DNA from: Pohlia nutans
Lineage: Eukaryota > Streptophyta > Bryopsida > Bryales > Mniaceae
Reading direction: 5' to 3'
Assembly (NCBI GenBank): GCA_022496805.1
Contig: CM040086.1
Span: forward strand, 8,620,501 to 8,684,500
DNA length: 64,000 bases
The first letter of the stretch is position 1. The number at the start of each line of letters is the position of its first letter. Below the pieces are notes generated by a model, which saw nothing but the letters and a program-made list of their open reading frames with translations, was not told the origin of the DNA and searched no databases. Shown in pieces: positions 11,413 to 24,007 of the stretch. Both the position numbers and the translations under genes were made by a program.

Positions 11413-12323
11413 GAGGTTCAGCAACAAACTATGTCAACACTTCTCCGTTGCAATCTTTCATATCAAAAACGGACTCATACATAATTATTGTGAATTTTAT
11501 AAGTGAGAATGAGTTATCCATATACGGTTTAGGACAAAATTTGATATGTTAAAAATTGAAAGAAGTTTGTGCATTGATCAAGATCGGAATACATATACTA
11601 TTGGAACATGAACAAGAGAATACAATTCAAAAAAAAACAAAACAAGATAACAAACTTTCAAACACGAGAAATATTGCATAGTACATGTGTTGTATTTGTA
11701 AGTATTTATTGGGGCACCACATGCCTTGGCTTGGTGGTTAGGGCTCATGGCTCCCAATGAGGAGGTTGTGGGTTCTATTCCCCATGCCGGCGTGGTGCTC
11801 ACCACCATAGTCCGCCCAACTATGGTGAGGGGCCCTTGGACCTTGTTGTATGGGTACCTCAAAGTCCTTTGGGGGATACCATGTCCGGTATCTTCAAGGC
11901 ACTAGTGGCTAGCTAGGATCTAGCATAGTGTGTCACTATAGTGTCCATCTCCGAAAGGAGAGAGTAGTATTGTCCCAATGTCCCCTTGTCTGGTGGGCAC
12001 CGGGTCATTGACATTACGAACGGACACTTTATTCACGCCAGCCCCTTGCTAAAAAGGGACCGGAGTTTCTATCTATCTATCTAAGTATTTACTGTATTTT
12101 CAAGTATTTACAATATTCCCATGTTTTGTTTATAGGTATTTTGATAGTTGCACAAATCCAAATTGAAATTTTCTTTTTCTGAAAAGATATGTAATTTAAA
12201 TCTCAAAATTTGAACCTTGAAACTCAAAATCCAATTCTTCACAAATATTCTGTTATTTTCATTTTTGACAGGCTAGTGACCAGAATGTGATGACCAGAAT
12301 GTGATGAGTTAGGCACTAGAGGG
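11413..12323. mobile_element. TTAA element related to 57127-57690, carrying a SINE
   Basis: The right end ...GGCACTAGAGGG is followed by TTAA (12324-12327). The segment matches 57127-57690 in inverse orientation (shared strings include AGTACATGTGTTGTATTTG and a diverged AAAACGGACTCATACATAA block). The 57 kb copy lacks the SINE, which confirms the SINE as a later insertion. The left boundary abuts the preceding element. Confidence 0.55.
11709..12081 (+). mobile_element. tRNA-derived SINE, 373 bp, perfect 10-bp TSD
   Basis: The body begins ttggggcacc. It contains an A-box-like TGGCTTGGTGGTTAG (about 11727) and a B-box-like GGTTCTATTCC (about 11771), correctly ordered and about 45 bp apart, so the head resembles a tRNA with an internal RNA polymerase III promoter. 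The tail ends in a CTAT repeat. The 10-bp string taagtattta occurs immediately before (11699-11708) and after (12082-12091). The inverse-oriented relative of the host sequence at 57 kb lacks this insert. Confidence 0.85.
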
Positions 12324-12327
12324 TTAA

Positions 12328-13066
12328 GTGCAATCAAACTCATCTTGGAATTTGAAATAAAAAATGATATTTTTTTTTACACAACCTTTCGGAAGTTGAT
12401 CTTTCAAAAAAAATGGTAAGCACGTTGATTTGAAATCATTTCTACAACTGGATTTGAAAGAACATCATGGATCTTTTTGAAATCAATTTGGAAGTATTTA
12501 ACTTTGAAGCTTCCAAAAAATATATACAAATCATTTGTATATGTTTTTTTGGTTTAATGACTTCTGAGGCTTGGAAGGCTTGTAAAGTTTGGTATGATAC
12601 ACTAAAATTTTAAAAAATATCATCATGGTATAATAATTTTAAAGAATTTCTTGTTTATGTATTTTAAATTGTAAGAAGAGAAGCTCAAATCTATAGGATG
12701 TTCTTTTTCCAAAAAAAATGATTTCGTATGGTGAAAAATAAAATCTTGGAAAATATTCACATAATTTGACATTTGTTTCGAAAAAAATATTCAACATGAG
12801 ATGCCGACTTTGATGGCCGGGTATTGTAGTGAATTTTTTTGAGTGTATAGATGTGACCTTAAGAACATCATTTACAACTTTATTTTTTTGGTTTAATGAC
12901 TTTTGAGGCTTGGAAGGCTTAATTTTTAAATGATCTAATGAAAATCCAATTAAAGGGATAAGATGCCTCAATCTATAATCCTTTGGAAAAAAAAATTCCA
13001 TTGCTAGAGGCATTGTCATTCCTATGGTCAAGTGGACTCGTCAAACACATGATGATGTGTTCAAGT
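12328..13066. other. AT-rich, no gene; one dispersed duplicate
   Basis: I see no TIR ends. A string of about 37 bp around GGTTTAATGACTTCTGAGGC at 12550 recurs near 12890 with one change, suggesting an old internal duplication. The 130-codon minus-strand frame (12639-13031) has no recognisable motif. Confidence 0.4.
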
Positions 13067-13070
13067 TTAA

Positions 13071-13658
13071 CCCCTTAAGGACCGGGGGGGGGGGGGGGGG
13101 GTGGGGGTTAGCTTAACTCTTGTTTTCTTGACTAGCTGTTATAACAAGCTCAATTCCTCATTGGTGTGGGTTAATTTTGACGATCCGTACCGTTGAAATC
13201 AAAGAAGACTTACATATCTTTTGTATGAAAAAAGGATCAACAAAATTGCACAATTTTTGAGAAAATGCCACCGTTGAGAAGATTGATAAAACTTGTTCAA
13301 GGTATTTTGTACATATGCTGAAATCGTATTGATCAAAAGTGCTCCAAAAAATCTGAATTTTCTACCATGTGTAATGATCATCGTTTTGAACATGTGCAAA
13401 AAATTTCAATTAATTTGGAGGTGTGAAGAGAAGATATGAGAGTCTCAAGTGACACCCAAATAACCTCCTTGCAACTCAAAAAAATCACCAAAAATCGCAC
13501 ACTTCATGAAATTTCGATCAAGAAGTACTCACGGATTCAGCTCTCAAAAAGAACTAGGGTCTCTTTGTTGCTCACTTTACAATTCACGATCCAACAACTC
13601 GAAATTCCTCACTTTCTAATTCCAAAAGCCACGTGGTGGCCTCGTGGTCCTTTAGGGG
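13071..13658. mobile_element. TTAA-flanked piggyBac-like element, 588 bp
   Basis: TTAA (13067-13070) then CCCCTTAAGGACCGGG; right end GTGGTCCTTTAGGGG then TTAA (13659-13662). The TIR is about 12 bp (CCCCTTAAGGACC against CCCCTAAAGGACC). A run of about 20 G follows the left TIR (13084-13102). No transposase frame. Confidence 0.8.
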
Positions 13659-13662
13659 TTAA

Positions 13663-15275
13663 AAAGTTTGACACCGCTACCTGACATGTTCCATCCAGAC
13701 TTCGTAAAGAGCTGCGCCAAACACAATAAATACCATAAATTTTATTTAGAGTCTCTTACTTTGTTACCTTCTTTCCAACCGGTCTAAGTACAAGAAGATT
13801 CAGTCAACTAAAGGTGCTTGGAAGGATGTAGAACTTGTTGTACCCTCCCGGCAACGGGCTAATTTTTGAAGGGACCAATCTAGTGTTTTGCATTGGTACC
13901 AAGGCGGTGGGGAGTGTTGGGGAGCGTTGAGGAGTTGCGATCGTGCCACAACAGTGTCGTTGGCGCTAGCAGTGGTGATGTTCTTACTAGTCCATTTCTT
14001 AGGCTCTCTTTAAGAATAAAATACTAAAAGGGACCACCACTAAGACCCTAACAAATTGAGTTTATGGAGGTTGTAGGCGGCACTTTCACTTGGTTTACAA
14101 AAATTGCATGATTTACCTCTTGATACACACAAAAATCTCCTCCAAATGCATATGTTGGAAAACTTATTGATTTCATAAGGTGATTTACACTCCTTTTTGC
14201 TAATAGTGCCACACACACTAACTATTTACTCTATGTTGTAACTCTTTACACAATATGGATATTTTTACCAACTATATTCACAAATTTCCACCTAAATGTA
14301 TAGCTTCAATATCTTTTCTCTTGGTAAAAATATCCATGTTGAATAAAAAGTTATTGCCTTTTTAAATCAATTAGTTTAGACAGTACTATTAGCAAAAAGT
14401 AGTGTAGTATTTATTAATTTGTGCTCTCCAAGATGAATGCTAATTCATAAGAATATGGTTAACTGAACTTCAGAAGTGAAAAAGGTTTAGAATATGGACT
14501 ACTTGGTGTAGCAAGAACTTTGGTAGAGCTGTAATAGGTTGAAGTATGTAGTACACATATCACTGATTTGCAGTGATGAACACATTATTTATATTCTTTC
14601 TAGCTAGGTGGGCCCATACTAGAGTCACTGTAGCACAACACGACCGTTGTGATGATAGAATCATTATAGGGAGCATGCATTATACAGTAAACTAAATTGG
14701 CTCGTGCCATAGTTATTTATATGGACATTCCGATAGCAAAACCGCCGTGGGGAGTGCACCACCGTGTGTTATATGATGAACTAGATTGTTCCTTGCCAAC
14801 ACCCAGAAGGACGATTCTCGCAACGGAACTGTTATCGGGAGCGTGCGCGTGTTTTTAATTCTTCCTAGTTGGTTCTCTGTTTGTTCCCAATGAAATTAAC
14901 TTTTAGGGTGGGAGGAGAACTTTTTATTATTTGCTGCCCGGGCGTCTTGATGAAAACCAGGCCAGTGCTGTCTTATATGGAGACTGCAACAAGTGTATTT
15001 GTGGACATTTGAGTTTATTTGTCAATGGCTTCACAATGGCCTGACTAAGTAAGACTTGATGCCAGCTGATTTGGCAGCTACATAGGTGGGTCCAGCGCAT
15101 ACATTCGTAATTTAGGTCATTTTGGGGGGCGGCAGAATAAGGCCAGAATAATCCCACAATCATGATTCCAATCTTTACCCTTTTACTCACTCCCAATCTC
15201 TGCTTTTATACTTTTATAAAAGAATTATAAATAAATAGAAATAACCATTATTATATTCATCCTTTATAAGGTTCT
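13663..15275. other. No gene recognised
   Basis: AT-rich sequence without clear terminal repeats. The short minus-strand frame at 14927-15196 has no known domain. A slightly GC-richer patch at 14600-14870 is not repeated elsewhere in the window as far as I can see. Confidence 0.4.
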
Positions 15276-15279
15276 TTTA

Positions 15280-15600
15280 CCCCTAAACGTACCGATCCCC
15301 TGAACACAAGTAGATGCTAGCCTCAAAGATAGATATTAGCATGGTTTAAATGTACATGAGGTGTACATGAGAGGACCATTGCAAGCATAAAATCTACTCA
15401 ACAAACTTGACATACTTGCAATTGGAGGCCTCTTCAATATTATCAATAACTCCTCATCACAAGAGAACTACTGTAATTGGTAGAGAATTTAATAGCTTAC
15501 AAAAGTGACTTGGATGAAAATCATCCAAAATTGTATGAGAAAGTTGCAAGGCTTTGAATCTGTTTGTAATTCAGTTTCTCGACGTTGGGACGTTTAGGAG
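15280..15600. mobile_element. Family A short piggyBac-like MITE, inverse copy of 8410-8722
   Basis: TTTA (15276-15279, one change from TTAA) then CCCCTAAACGTACCG; right end GACGTTTAGGAG then TTAA (15601-15604). The interior matches the inverse of 8410-8722 over most of its length. Confidence 0.75.
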
Positions 15601-16089
15601 TTAACTCTACTACGGAGCACCTCAAAATATACTCGAATCAATGTAGTAGATCCCCGAATCATGGGAGGTCCATGTCATAATTTAGCTTTAAAATGCACAC
15701 CTAACATGATGGAGGATGACAAAGTTAGATGAAAAATATTGTAAGCATATTAATATAGTGGAGCAATCCCTTGTTAGATGCAAACTTCAAGGTCTCCCAT
15801 TATCACATTACCACAAGTCATATAAGTTTTGAAAATTATATTGAAACTTTGAGAGTTAAAAAGTGGAGTTTCATAATCAAGAAGGCTTTAATTCAAATAA
15901 CAAATTCAATGTACGAGAGATTTTTTAACCACCATATATGTTTGTACCATTTGTACAAGAACATCTTTGTATTCTATGTACGAATACATATTTATATGCA
16001 CGTGAACACGATTGTATCTTATGCAGAGGAACATTTTGAACCTCCTGACGTGTCAAACTAGGAGCTTCCACAATGCAAGATAATTTTAA

Positions 16090-16586
16090 CAAACTTGTGC
16101 GTGTTATGAAATGTTACTCCTATAACTTTGATGAAGTTTGGTTCAAAAGAAAGAAAAAATGAGAAGCATGATGTTTAGTAATTACCTGTACAGTCAAACT
16201 TTAAAAAAATGTTTTAGTTACTCATTTAATGAATTTAGAAGCATTTACGGAGTACCATTTAATATTCACTAAAATTACAAATTTTAGTTTTAGAATTTGA
16301 AATTTGGTATGATTGGTTAAAACCAGACATTGTATTCTAAAATTTTAAATGATTTTTTTTCAAAGAAGAGAATATCATTATTTTCCCTAATAGTGATTTT
16401 TATAACACTTGCACAATATTGAGGCCTTTTTTTTTGAAAAATTCTCCTCAGTGAAGTTTAATTTGAATTGGGATGAAAAGTTGACATAATTTCCTATTTG
16501 AATTTTTTTTCATTTTTTGTAAAAAAAATTTCATACCTCGTAAAAAAAGGCAACAACCATAAAATGGTCGTTCGATCACTTAGGGG
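16090..16586. mobile_element. Family C TTAA element, left end lost
   Basis: The right end GATCACTTAGGGG is followed by TTAT (one change from TTAA), with an ACCATAAAATGGT palindrome just inside. The interior matches 53120-53647 and the inverse of 31768-32277. The left terminus is not recognisable. Confidence 0.6.
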
Positions 16587-16589
16587 TTA

Positions 16590-17216
16590 TCAGTCTTTCT
16601 GCTTTGTTGGAGTCCCCTCCCTCAAAGTTAAAGTGCCAGTACTTGAGATGGAATCAGTACCTTCCATCCACTCAACAAAGCCAAATCAAGTTACTGCATA
16701 TTCTATCTAAGAATTTTAAAAAAATACAAAAAAATAAAAAGAAACTTTACTGGAAGAGAGAATGATGAGAGGTGTATTGATGGAAATGACGGAGCTCATA
16801 GCCCAAGACATAATTGTATAAGCCTAGAAATGTACTATTGATTCACCAAGTTTGAAAAAACAGTGTTATGATAGTGACCACCGTTCAATTGTAATCCAGT
16901 GGCTGTGATACCGTAATATTTTGAAAACAGCGAGACTTGGGCATGCATCATATTACTCCCAAGAGGATTCCCACTTTCAGTTGCAACCCTAGACCATTGT
17001 TATAAAAATGACGAGATTGTGTAGGGATTGTGTAACCATAATGAGGCTCGCGGGATTGGAAGAAACTTGCTTTGAAGCAGCTTGGGGGGGTTTGGGTTGT
17101 TGTATTCTATAGCAGCTTGGGTAGCTTTCTGCCTAATAATTGATAAAAGTGCAAAAAATAGTTAGTCAACATGAAAGATAATATTTTAAAACTGGGTAGT
17201 AACATGTTTTTTAATA
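16590..17216. other. No gene or clear repeat
   Basis: Mostly AT-rich sequence without paired ends or coding motifs. Confidence 0.4.
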
Positions 17217-17220
17217 TTAA

Positions 17221-17762
17221 CCCTTTCAGGCGCCTGCGTCCAAATATTGGACGCTGAACATATTTTGCATGTTCAAATTCAATCCAAATTGGATAGTTTT
17301 CATCCACCAAAATTTCTCATGATTCTTGTGCAAGTTGACTATTCTTTTTACAGTTTTGATTTTCAAAAATAGGTTATCATGATTTTTGGAAAAACAACAC
17401 AAGTGGTTTATGTTAAGTTTCATTCTTAGTTCAAAAAGTGAGACTTTAAAGATGATTTTTCAAAATAAGTAGAATCAAATAATAGAAACCATACCATCTC
17501 GTAGTGCATGTTATTCCAATATCATCACAATTTTTTTTTTACAAACTCTGTTAATTCTTGATTTTTAATTGATTTTCAAGAGAAAACCTTGCAAAATCAA
17601 TAAAAAAAATATTAAAGAAATATATGATAAATCCAACCATACAGATGTGATCTTCACATTGACATTTACAACTTTTCTTTGTACATCAACTCCATTCTCG
17701 GTTTTCATCAAACATTTTATAACGAATTTTTGAAAACAATGTTGACATGGGACCTTAAAGGA
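17221..17762. mobile_element. Family D TTAA element, 542 bp, with perfect subterminal palindrome
   Basis: TTAA (17217-17220) then CCCTTTCAGGCGCCTGC; right end GGGACCTTAAAGGA then TTAA (17763-17766). The palindrome GCGTCCAAATATTGGACGC lies at 17236-17254. Relatives at 27677-28803, 35068-35527 and 36073-36613 share the TGTGATCTTCACATTGACAT block. Confidence 0.8.
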
Positions 17763-17766
17763 TTAA

Positions 17767-18410
17767 ACCCGTTGGCCTTTTAATACTTTTCACTCTTTTT
17801 GGACAAAATAGTTTAGTAATTACCGATAAATTGAGGCACCCTTTTATTTCTTGACCAACTTTTTAGAAAGCTACGATGCATGAAGTCGAAGTCAAAGTCA
17901 TTTTGATGTGTGAGAGGGCTCAAATCCTCACCTCTTATTAGTTCGAATCTTGAAATCAACCCCAAGCCATGCACACCAAGATTTCAAGAGGTTAGAATTT
18001 AAAACCCAAGGTTTTAATTAAAAGAGTCGAGGTCTAACACGGCCCCAACTCGTGGCCTTTAGGTCGTTTCCAGTTTTCAATTTAAAAAAAAACAGATTTT
18101 TCGTTCCAAATTACTCTTTTTTTTGTTTAAAATAAACACCCTTAAAAATAAAATAAAATAAAACGACCTTGACTCTGTATGTAAAATAGCCCTTGTTGTA
18201 TTACAAACCTGATTAAATGCAAAGCAATGTATTTTTTGGGGTTCTTTTTTGCCATGGCTCATGGTCAAGTATGTAGGACAAATAAAGAAAAAATAGATAT
18301 AATAGTCCACAATATCATCTATTATTGCCAGATTCATTTAACAATGGGGCAAAGCATGTATTTTATAAGCATTTATTGGCAATTTCATCGATACTTTTTC
18401 AACGTTTCAC
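17767..18410. other. No gene recognised
   Basis: AT-rich. Contains a TTCGAATC-like string near 17945 but no A box at the right distance, so I do not call a SINE. Confidence 0.4.
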
Positions 18411-18411
18411 C

Positions 18412-18543
18412 AATAGTCTTTGGACATTAAAGAACAGTGTTGGAGCAAAATGCATGATGTCCAAATCTAGTGCCAATATGAGCCTTGGGGCCACTGTGCT
18501 TTGGGACTATTCTACGGTGCTTAGAGACCATCCTTTCTATTAA
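18412..18543. mobile_element. Decayed hairpin MITE of the 44353-44502 family
   Basis: The strings CTTTGGACATTAAAGAACAGTGTTGG and, in inverse order, CACTGTGCTTTGGGAC..GCTTAGAGACCATCCTTTCTA echo the two arms of the 44353-44502 hairpin. The outer CTAGTAG tips have decayed. Confidence 0.5.
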
Positions 18544-18544
18544 T

Positions 18545-19364
18545 GTTTTGTGTTTGTTTCCAAAATGAGGTAGGAAACTGATAAAATTTGCCCAAAATAT
18601 AATCATTGATGCATGAAGGGACTATGAGAGGTTTGCATGTAAACTAAACCACATTGTTTGTGCCAAGTGACTATTTGTGCCACTTTATGATCACTACATG
18701 CATTATGAACAGCTTTAAGGATGTGGAAACATGAATGAGAATGGGTAGGTGAACAATTTATTTGGACTGTGAGACTAAAAAATGTAATCGAGTTCAAGGC
18801 CCTCAAAGTCACTCAAGCAAGTGTATTTTCTCTTCTGAATTGCACATCATGATTGCACAATTCATGCGTGGTGACTTGTGAATGGCTCATTTACTATTTT
18901 CAAAAGTTTATGGGAAACAAAAGACGAGGTTAAACTTTTTGGACGACTTTCATAGTGCAATGTAGAATGCTAGTGAAGATGCTATTAGGTTAAATTATTT
19001 GATATGCACACTAGTAGTACAAATAGGGTTGGTTACCGGCATAGAAATGGGAGAAAGGGGCCCAGCTAAGTTAGTTAGTGCAAGTGAGGGGCCCCCGGGC
19101 ACTTGGGTGGGGTTGACTCACTCCCAGTGAGGCCCAAATGTACCTCAGTCTTCTACTGTTAGTAGATAAATGCCAATTCACTCACCTACAGTGAGTGTCA
19201 GGTACTTTTCCTTGTGCACATGCATAATCGCCTCACTCCCCTGCCCGCCACTTCACTCCACTTCCCTTTGCTGCTACACTTTACATTTTGTATTATTAAT
19301 TCGTATTTATCTAAATTTAAAAAAGTCCCCATTGGCCAGCTTTAGGAAGCTTTGCTGTGACAAA
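18545..19364. other. No gene recognised
   Basis: Contains a GC-richer unique patch at about 19020-19160. No paired ends or coding motifs. Confidence 0.4.
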
Positions 19365-19376
19365 AGAGTTCTCCGT

Positions 19377-19546
19377 TGTCCGAGATGACTCTAAACTACC
19401 AAGGTGATGGTGGTAAGGTATCCAAACCAAATAAAGAGGTTGGCGGTTCGATTCCCGGCTGTGAAATCGTCTTACTACTTGATTGGAAAACTTGCCGCGG
19501 GTTGCATAAAATGCAATTCGTGTGTTCAAAAAAAAAAAAAAAAAAG
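19377..19546 (+). mobile_element. tRNA-derived SINE with poly(A), 12-bp TSD
   Basis: The body begins tgtccgagatgactctaaac and carries the B-box-like GGTTCGATTCCC at about 19446, giving a tRNA-like head. It ends in a run of about 18 A (to 19545). The 12-bp string agagttctccgt flanks it on both sides (19365-19376, 19547-19558). The poly(A) tail and different head make it a separate family from the SINE at 11709. Confidence 0.88.
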
Positions 19547-19901
19547 AGAGTTCTCCGTAAAGTCCATCAAAATATTACTAAGGTAACTATACTTTAAAGT
19601 GTTCAGCTTACCAATTGAGCCTATTTACACACATAAAACAGAAAATATTTGCAGTGGGTCTTCATAGCAAGTTCAAGAGGATTTCAACGCACTTTAGTAT
19701 GCATTATTTGAACACCGTATGAATAAGTTATGAATTTCCAAAGTGCTGACTATAAGTTGACCTTAAAGCGACCCTAAACTCTGATATTCAAATTGTGCAC
19801 ATTCTAAATTTTTAAGGCAACTATATCTAAATTAGTTTTGCCTTGTCAAATTTTGTATCTTGAATGGCAAAAAGAAATCAGTTTTGCCTTTGTTTTCTAA
19901 A

Positions 19902-20354
19902 CCCCTAAAAGCCCAAGGGGTATTGGACAAAACATAGATGTGTTATGACACGTGCCTTCCTTATGTTTTAATGAAGTTTGGTTCAATAGACAAAATGTAG
20001 AGCATCATCTCTACAAATTATTGATATGGTCGAACTTCCAAAAACAAATTTAGTACGATTGGTTAAAGTTGGGATATCTATTGTAAACTTCAAAAGAGCA
20101 AAAGAATTGATGGAGGGAACATCATTACTTTCCCCAAATAGAAAATTTGATTACAACAAGACAATGTTGAGGTGATTCAATTTGAAAAATTCTCCTAGGT
20201 GGAGTTTAACTCAGATTGCGATAATTCAAATGGCGTTGAGAAGTAGACTTGATGTAGTATTTTGAAATATTTTTTATTTTTTCAAAAACTTTTTCCCGGG
20301 CAGCCCGTTAGATTTGGGCAACAACTAGAAAATGGTTGTTTGAGCGTTTAGGGG
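19902..20354. mobile_element. Family E TTAA element, shorter copy
   Basis: TAAA (derivative of TTAA) then CCCCTAAAAGCCCAAGGGG on the left; GAGCGTTTAGGGG then TTAA (20355-20358) on the right. It matches 24538-25079 along its length with internal deletions. A further partial copy without ends follows at about 20405-20650. Confidence 0.75.
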
Positions 20355-20654
20355 TTAAACCAATCAATGCGCTATGCATTGTCAAAGTGATTTGAACCTT
20401 GAACCTTCTCAAAATGTAGGGCATCATCTCTTAAAATGAACCATACCGTCAAACTTCCAAAAAAAAAGAGGAGATTATCTTAAGCCTTGTAATATCAACC
20501 TTGTAACATCTTTGAAAAGTTTGTATAAATTATGGTTTTTACTTTTAAAGTTTAAAATATTGTTTGATTAGTTAAAATTGGTTTATCTATCGTAAAATTC
20601 AAGATAGCAAAAGAAATGATCGAGGGAACATCATTACTTTCTCTTAGGAACTTT

Positions 20655-22750
20655 GGGGTTAAAATGAAAATTTGATACTATATATATAGTATCAAATTAA
20701 GTCTTAGTTTGTAATATTTACATTCAAAATCATCATTGGAATGACGTGACTATTAGATTGACAACATGGAATTTTTTCAATTAAAAATTCAAACACAAAA
20801 TCATGATTTTTTTACCTAACTTCTTTTTAAAATGCATTACAAGAAATATGAGGTCTCAAATAGATGCCATAACTGCCAAAACTTCATGCAAAAAAAATTC
20901 AATCTTTCATGACCAAACTATGGCCACGTCAAATTGGATATTTTAATATTCTATTATTTATTATTATTTTTATTATTATTATTTTCATGAAGTTCTGAAA
21001 ACCCTTTGGAGGCCTCATATTTCTTGTATTAGAACATTGAAACCATGGTGTTGATGGATATGTGCATATCTAGAGATGCCACTTGGTATTGCTACCAATC
21101 TTTTTGCAACTTTAATTTATTTTTTGTGTGTGAACAAACAAAAATTCAAACATAAAAGTTGTAGTATGTCATGTGCCATAAAAATGTTATTCAATTTTGA
21201 CTCATGTAGTGTTTAATCTTGCAAGATTTTGACTCGATTTTATACATCTATGTTAAAAGAACTTTAAAAAAAAGTTGATTTTTATTTATTTATTGAATTT
21301 TTATTTTTGAATAAATGTAGAATACATTTATATGTCAAACATCTTGTGAAAGTCCAATGGGCTAGCTTTCATATACCAACATCACAATTGTCACTTATCA
21401 AATTTGCAATAATATAGATTAAAAATGTAAATTAAACCTCTCATAATTGACCATTTGAAATTTATTTCCATTTTAGCTTCTATAAAATGATGGCTCGCAT
21501 GAAAATTTATTGATCATAATTATAAAATGGTATAAGAAATTATAATTTTTGAATTCCATCAATAATCCTTAGATTCCATTTATACTAATATCATTTATAT
21601 AGTTCTTGAATCATTAATATATTTCAAACTCATAAACATCCATTTTGTGCATTGATAATTAAGACCGGACTTAAATATTGTATAAAAATTCAATTCGAAA
21701 CTCATATTATACTTTTATTAGAGTGCACATTCAAAACTAGACATTGTACGGTGATATGTGTTGTAATCACTACAATTTTATTTTAATTTTAATTTTTAAA
21801 TAAGGTATAGTCAATCATGTCAAGATGACTACAAACTTTGAGATTAGTTTATTTCTAAACAATAACTTGCCTTGTTTCAAAGCTTTATAGAATTGTATAG
21901 CAGATGCATGAGATATATAAATATATGGCTTTGCACTTTTGAATTTTATATGCTCATACTCATGGCATAATATTTTGAATGCATATGTTATAAATCAACA
22001 CAAAATTTGATCATCAATAGAATTATCATTAAACCAAATCATTACATTTATTTGTTGTTGATCAAAGTTCTTTTTATTCAAAAAAATAAAAATTACGTGT
22101 TAGAATTAATCTATACATATTCAAAATGTTGGACGATTCTAGTAAACCTAGCAAAAAAAAAATAGAAGAATAAGGGCCAAACTCAACTTTGTTCCTTATT
22201 AGGTGTTTTGGGTCAAGTTAGTCTTCATTTAATTTGCACCGACAAAGAAATGGAAGCATGTGATGCATGTTCAAAAGTGTTTGAAATCCGCGAATGAAGA
22301 AGAATAAACTATAGTCAAACTTTTTAAAAGTTACCCCCTTACATGTTAACTCATGTTTATTAGTTAACTTGTTGGTGCTCCTTCAAATATTACATTAGTA
22401 ATGGTGAAGTTGTTACTGGTTAAACTTTCCTATTCTCTCTAGTATTAATTAGGTATGGATAAAGGTTAACGGGCCACTTTACATGATACAATAGGTGGTT
22501 CATATTATTGTTCATCACAACTTGTCACTTACAATAGGCGGTTCATATAATTAGTAACAAAGTATGTAGTCACAAGTTGTTACTAATCGCAAGGCCGAAC
22601 CACATATTTTGTTATTGGGTTAATATGTGGTCACAAACTATTACTTGTATTGTGACCACAAACTATTACAAAGTATGTCAATGGTCACAAACCGAGGCGA
22701 CAAGTTGTTCCCCATAACTTCAAACAAACATTATAAAACATTCAACTATC
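20655..22750. other. AT-rich desert, no gene
   Basis: Very AT-rich. A perfect small palindrome (TTTGATACTATATATATAGTATCAAA) lies at about 20671-20696. The segment 22490-22690 holds loose inverted copies of AACTTGTCACTTACAATAGG-like strings. No coding frame above 60 codons. Confidence 0.4.
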
Positions 22751-22754
22751 TCTT

Positions 22755-23050
22755 AGAGCAAGAATGTCTCTCATGAGAATAGTGATGTTGATGTTTTCTA
22801 AAGAGAGAGAATATAGATTGCCTAAAGACAAAGAATGTCTCTCATGAGAATATTGTTGTTGATGTTTTTGAAAGAGAGAGTATAGATTGCATAAAGATAA
22901 GGAAATGTCTCTCATGAGAATACTGATGTTGATGTTTTCGAAAAAGAGAGGGTACAGATTGCCTAAAGACAGAGAATGTCTCTCATGAGAATAGTGATGA
23001 CTATTGATGTTTTTGAAAGAGAGAGTATAGATTGCCTAAAGACAAAGAAC
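22755..23050. repeat. Minisatellite, about 4 copies of a 70-71 bp unit
   Basis: The string AATGTCTCTCATGAGAATA starts near 22763, 22834, 22904 and 22975, so the period is 70-71 bp. Each unit continues with GATGTTGATGTTTT..GAAAGAGAGA..TATAGATTGCCTAAAGA. The period is not a multiple of three, which argues against a coding repeat. Confidence 0.9.
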
Positions 23051-24003
23051 ATGTATATGGTGATTTTGATTGTTTAGAAGTGTTTGATAAGGACTTGATA
23101 AGCCTTTATTGAGTTTGGGTCTCGTCAAACTACTTTGATTTGTTGCTTTCAATGAAGATTGTCTTAATAGACAGTTTTTGTAATAAATAACGTAGTATAT
23201 TCTCTAATTGGATATAAGTTACATATTTATAGGTGATGTAATTGGGCCATGAACCTCAATAATAGTTATTAGTTACTTCATGTGTATTGGTTAATGTTTT
23301 GGTCCTCCCAAGGCATAACTTTAAAAATATTTGATTGTATAGCCAAGGTGGGCCATGTGGTGGTCTCTTCATAGTATTTTTTAGTTCATTGAAGTTTTGA
23401 AAACGTGGTCTTTTCATAGATTATCTCTATTGTAAGTTTGAATTGCAAATTTGGGCTCAAATCTAAATCAAATCTTATAAGTAATGGCTCATAAAAAGCG
23501 CATTGCCAAGAACTTTGTAACAAGCTTAAGTTTGCCTTCTAACTCAAAGAATTCAAATTATAGCGCTAAATAAATGTTTCATCTCAAAATGTGATAGGAG
23601 ATTGCATAGATAACCAAGTCAAAATTGTTGTGTTTTGTTTCTATGAGATTTTTTTGCTCGAAATCAAGTCAATATTTTTAGAAAAGATGACAAAACTAGT
23701 TTTCCATGAACCCGAAGACCATCGGGCTCTTACACACCTAATAATGAGAGACCATTAAGCTCTTCCATACCTTATAATAATTTGGAGTGAACAAATAAGA
23801 GTATATTAAAGCAAAACTCATGGTATCTTATTCAAACTCAAAGTGAGTTAAAGGATGACTTTAATCCTAAAATTTTGGCTAGGTTTGTAAATTCACTTTG
23901 CTTAATTGAAACATGAACTTCTTAAAATAAATAAAACAAAAAAGAAAAAAGAAAAAGAAGAATGACTCTAATAATTTGTTAGAAAGGTATTGAAATTGTA
24001 CTC
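23051..24003. other. No gene recognised
   Basis: AT-rich with no paired termini or coding motif noticed. Confidence 0.4.
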
Positions 24004-24007
24004 TTAA

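Noticed and set aside
11727..11781. A tRNA gene
   Set aside because: The A and B boxes are present, but the sequence lies in a TSD-flanked SINE and lacks a proper acceptor stem.
22755..23050. CRISPR array or repeat-protein exon
   Set aside because: Units are directly adjacent without unique spacers, the period is 70-71 bp (not a multiple of three) and the sequence is plant nuclear DNA.
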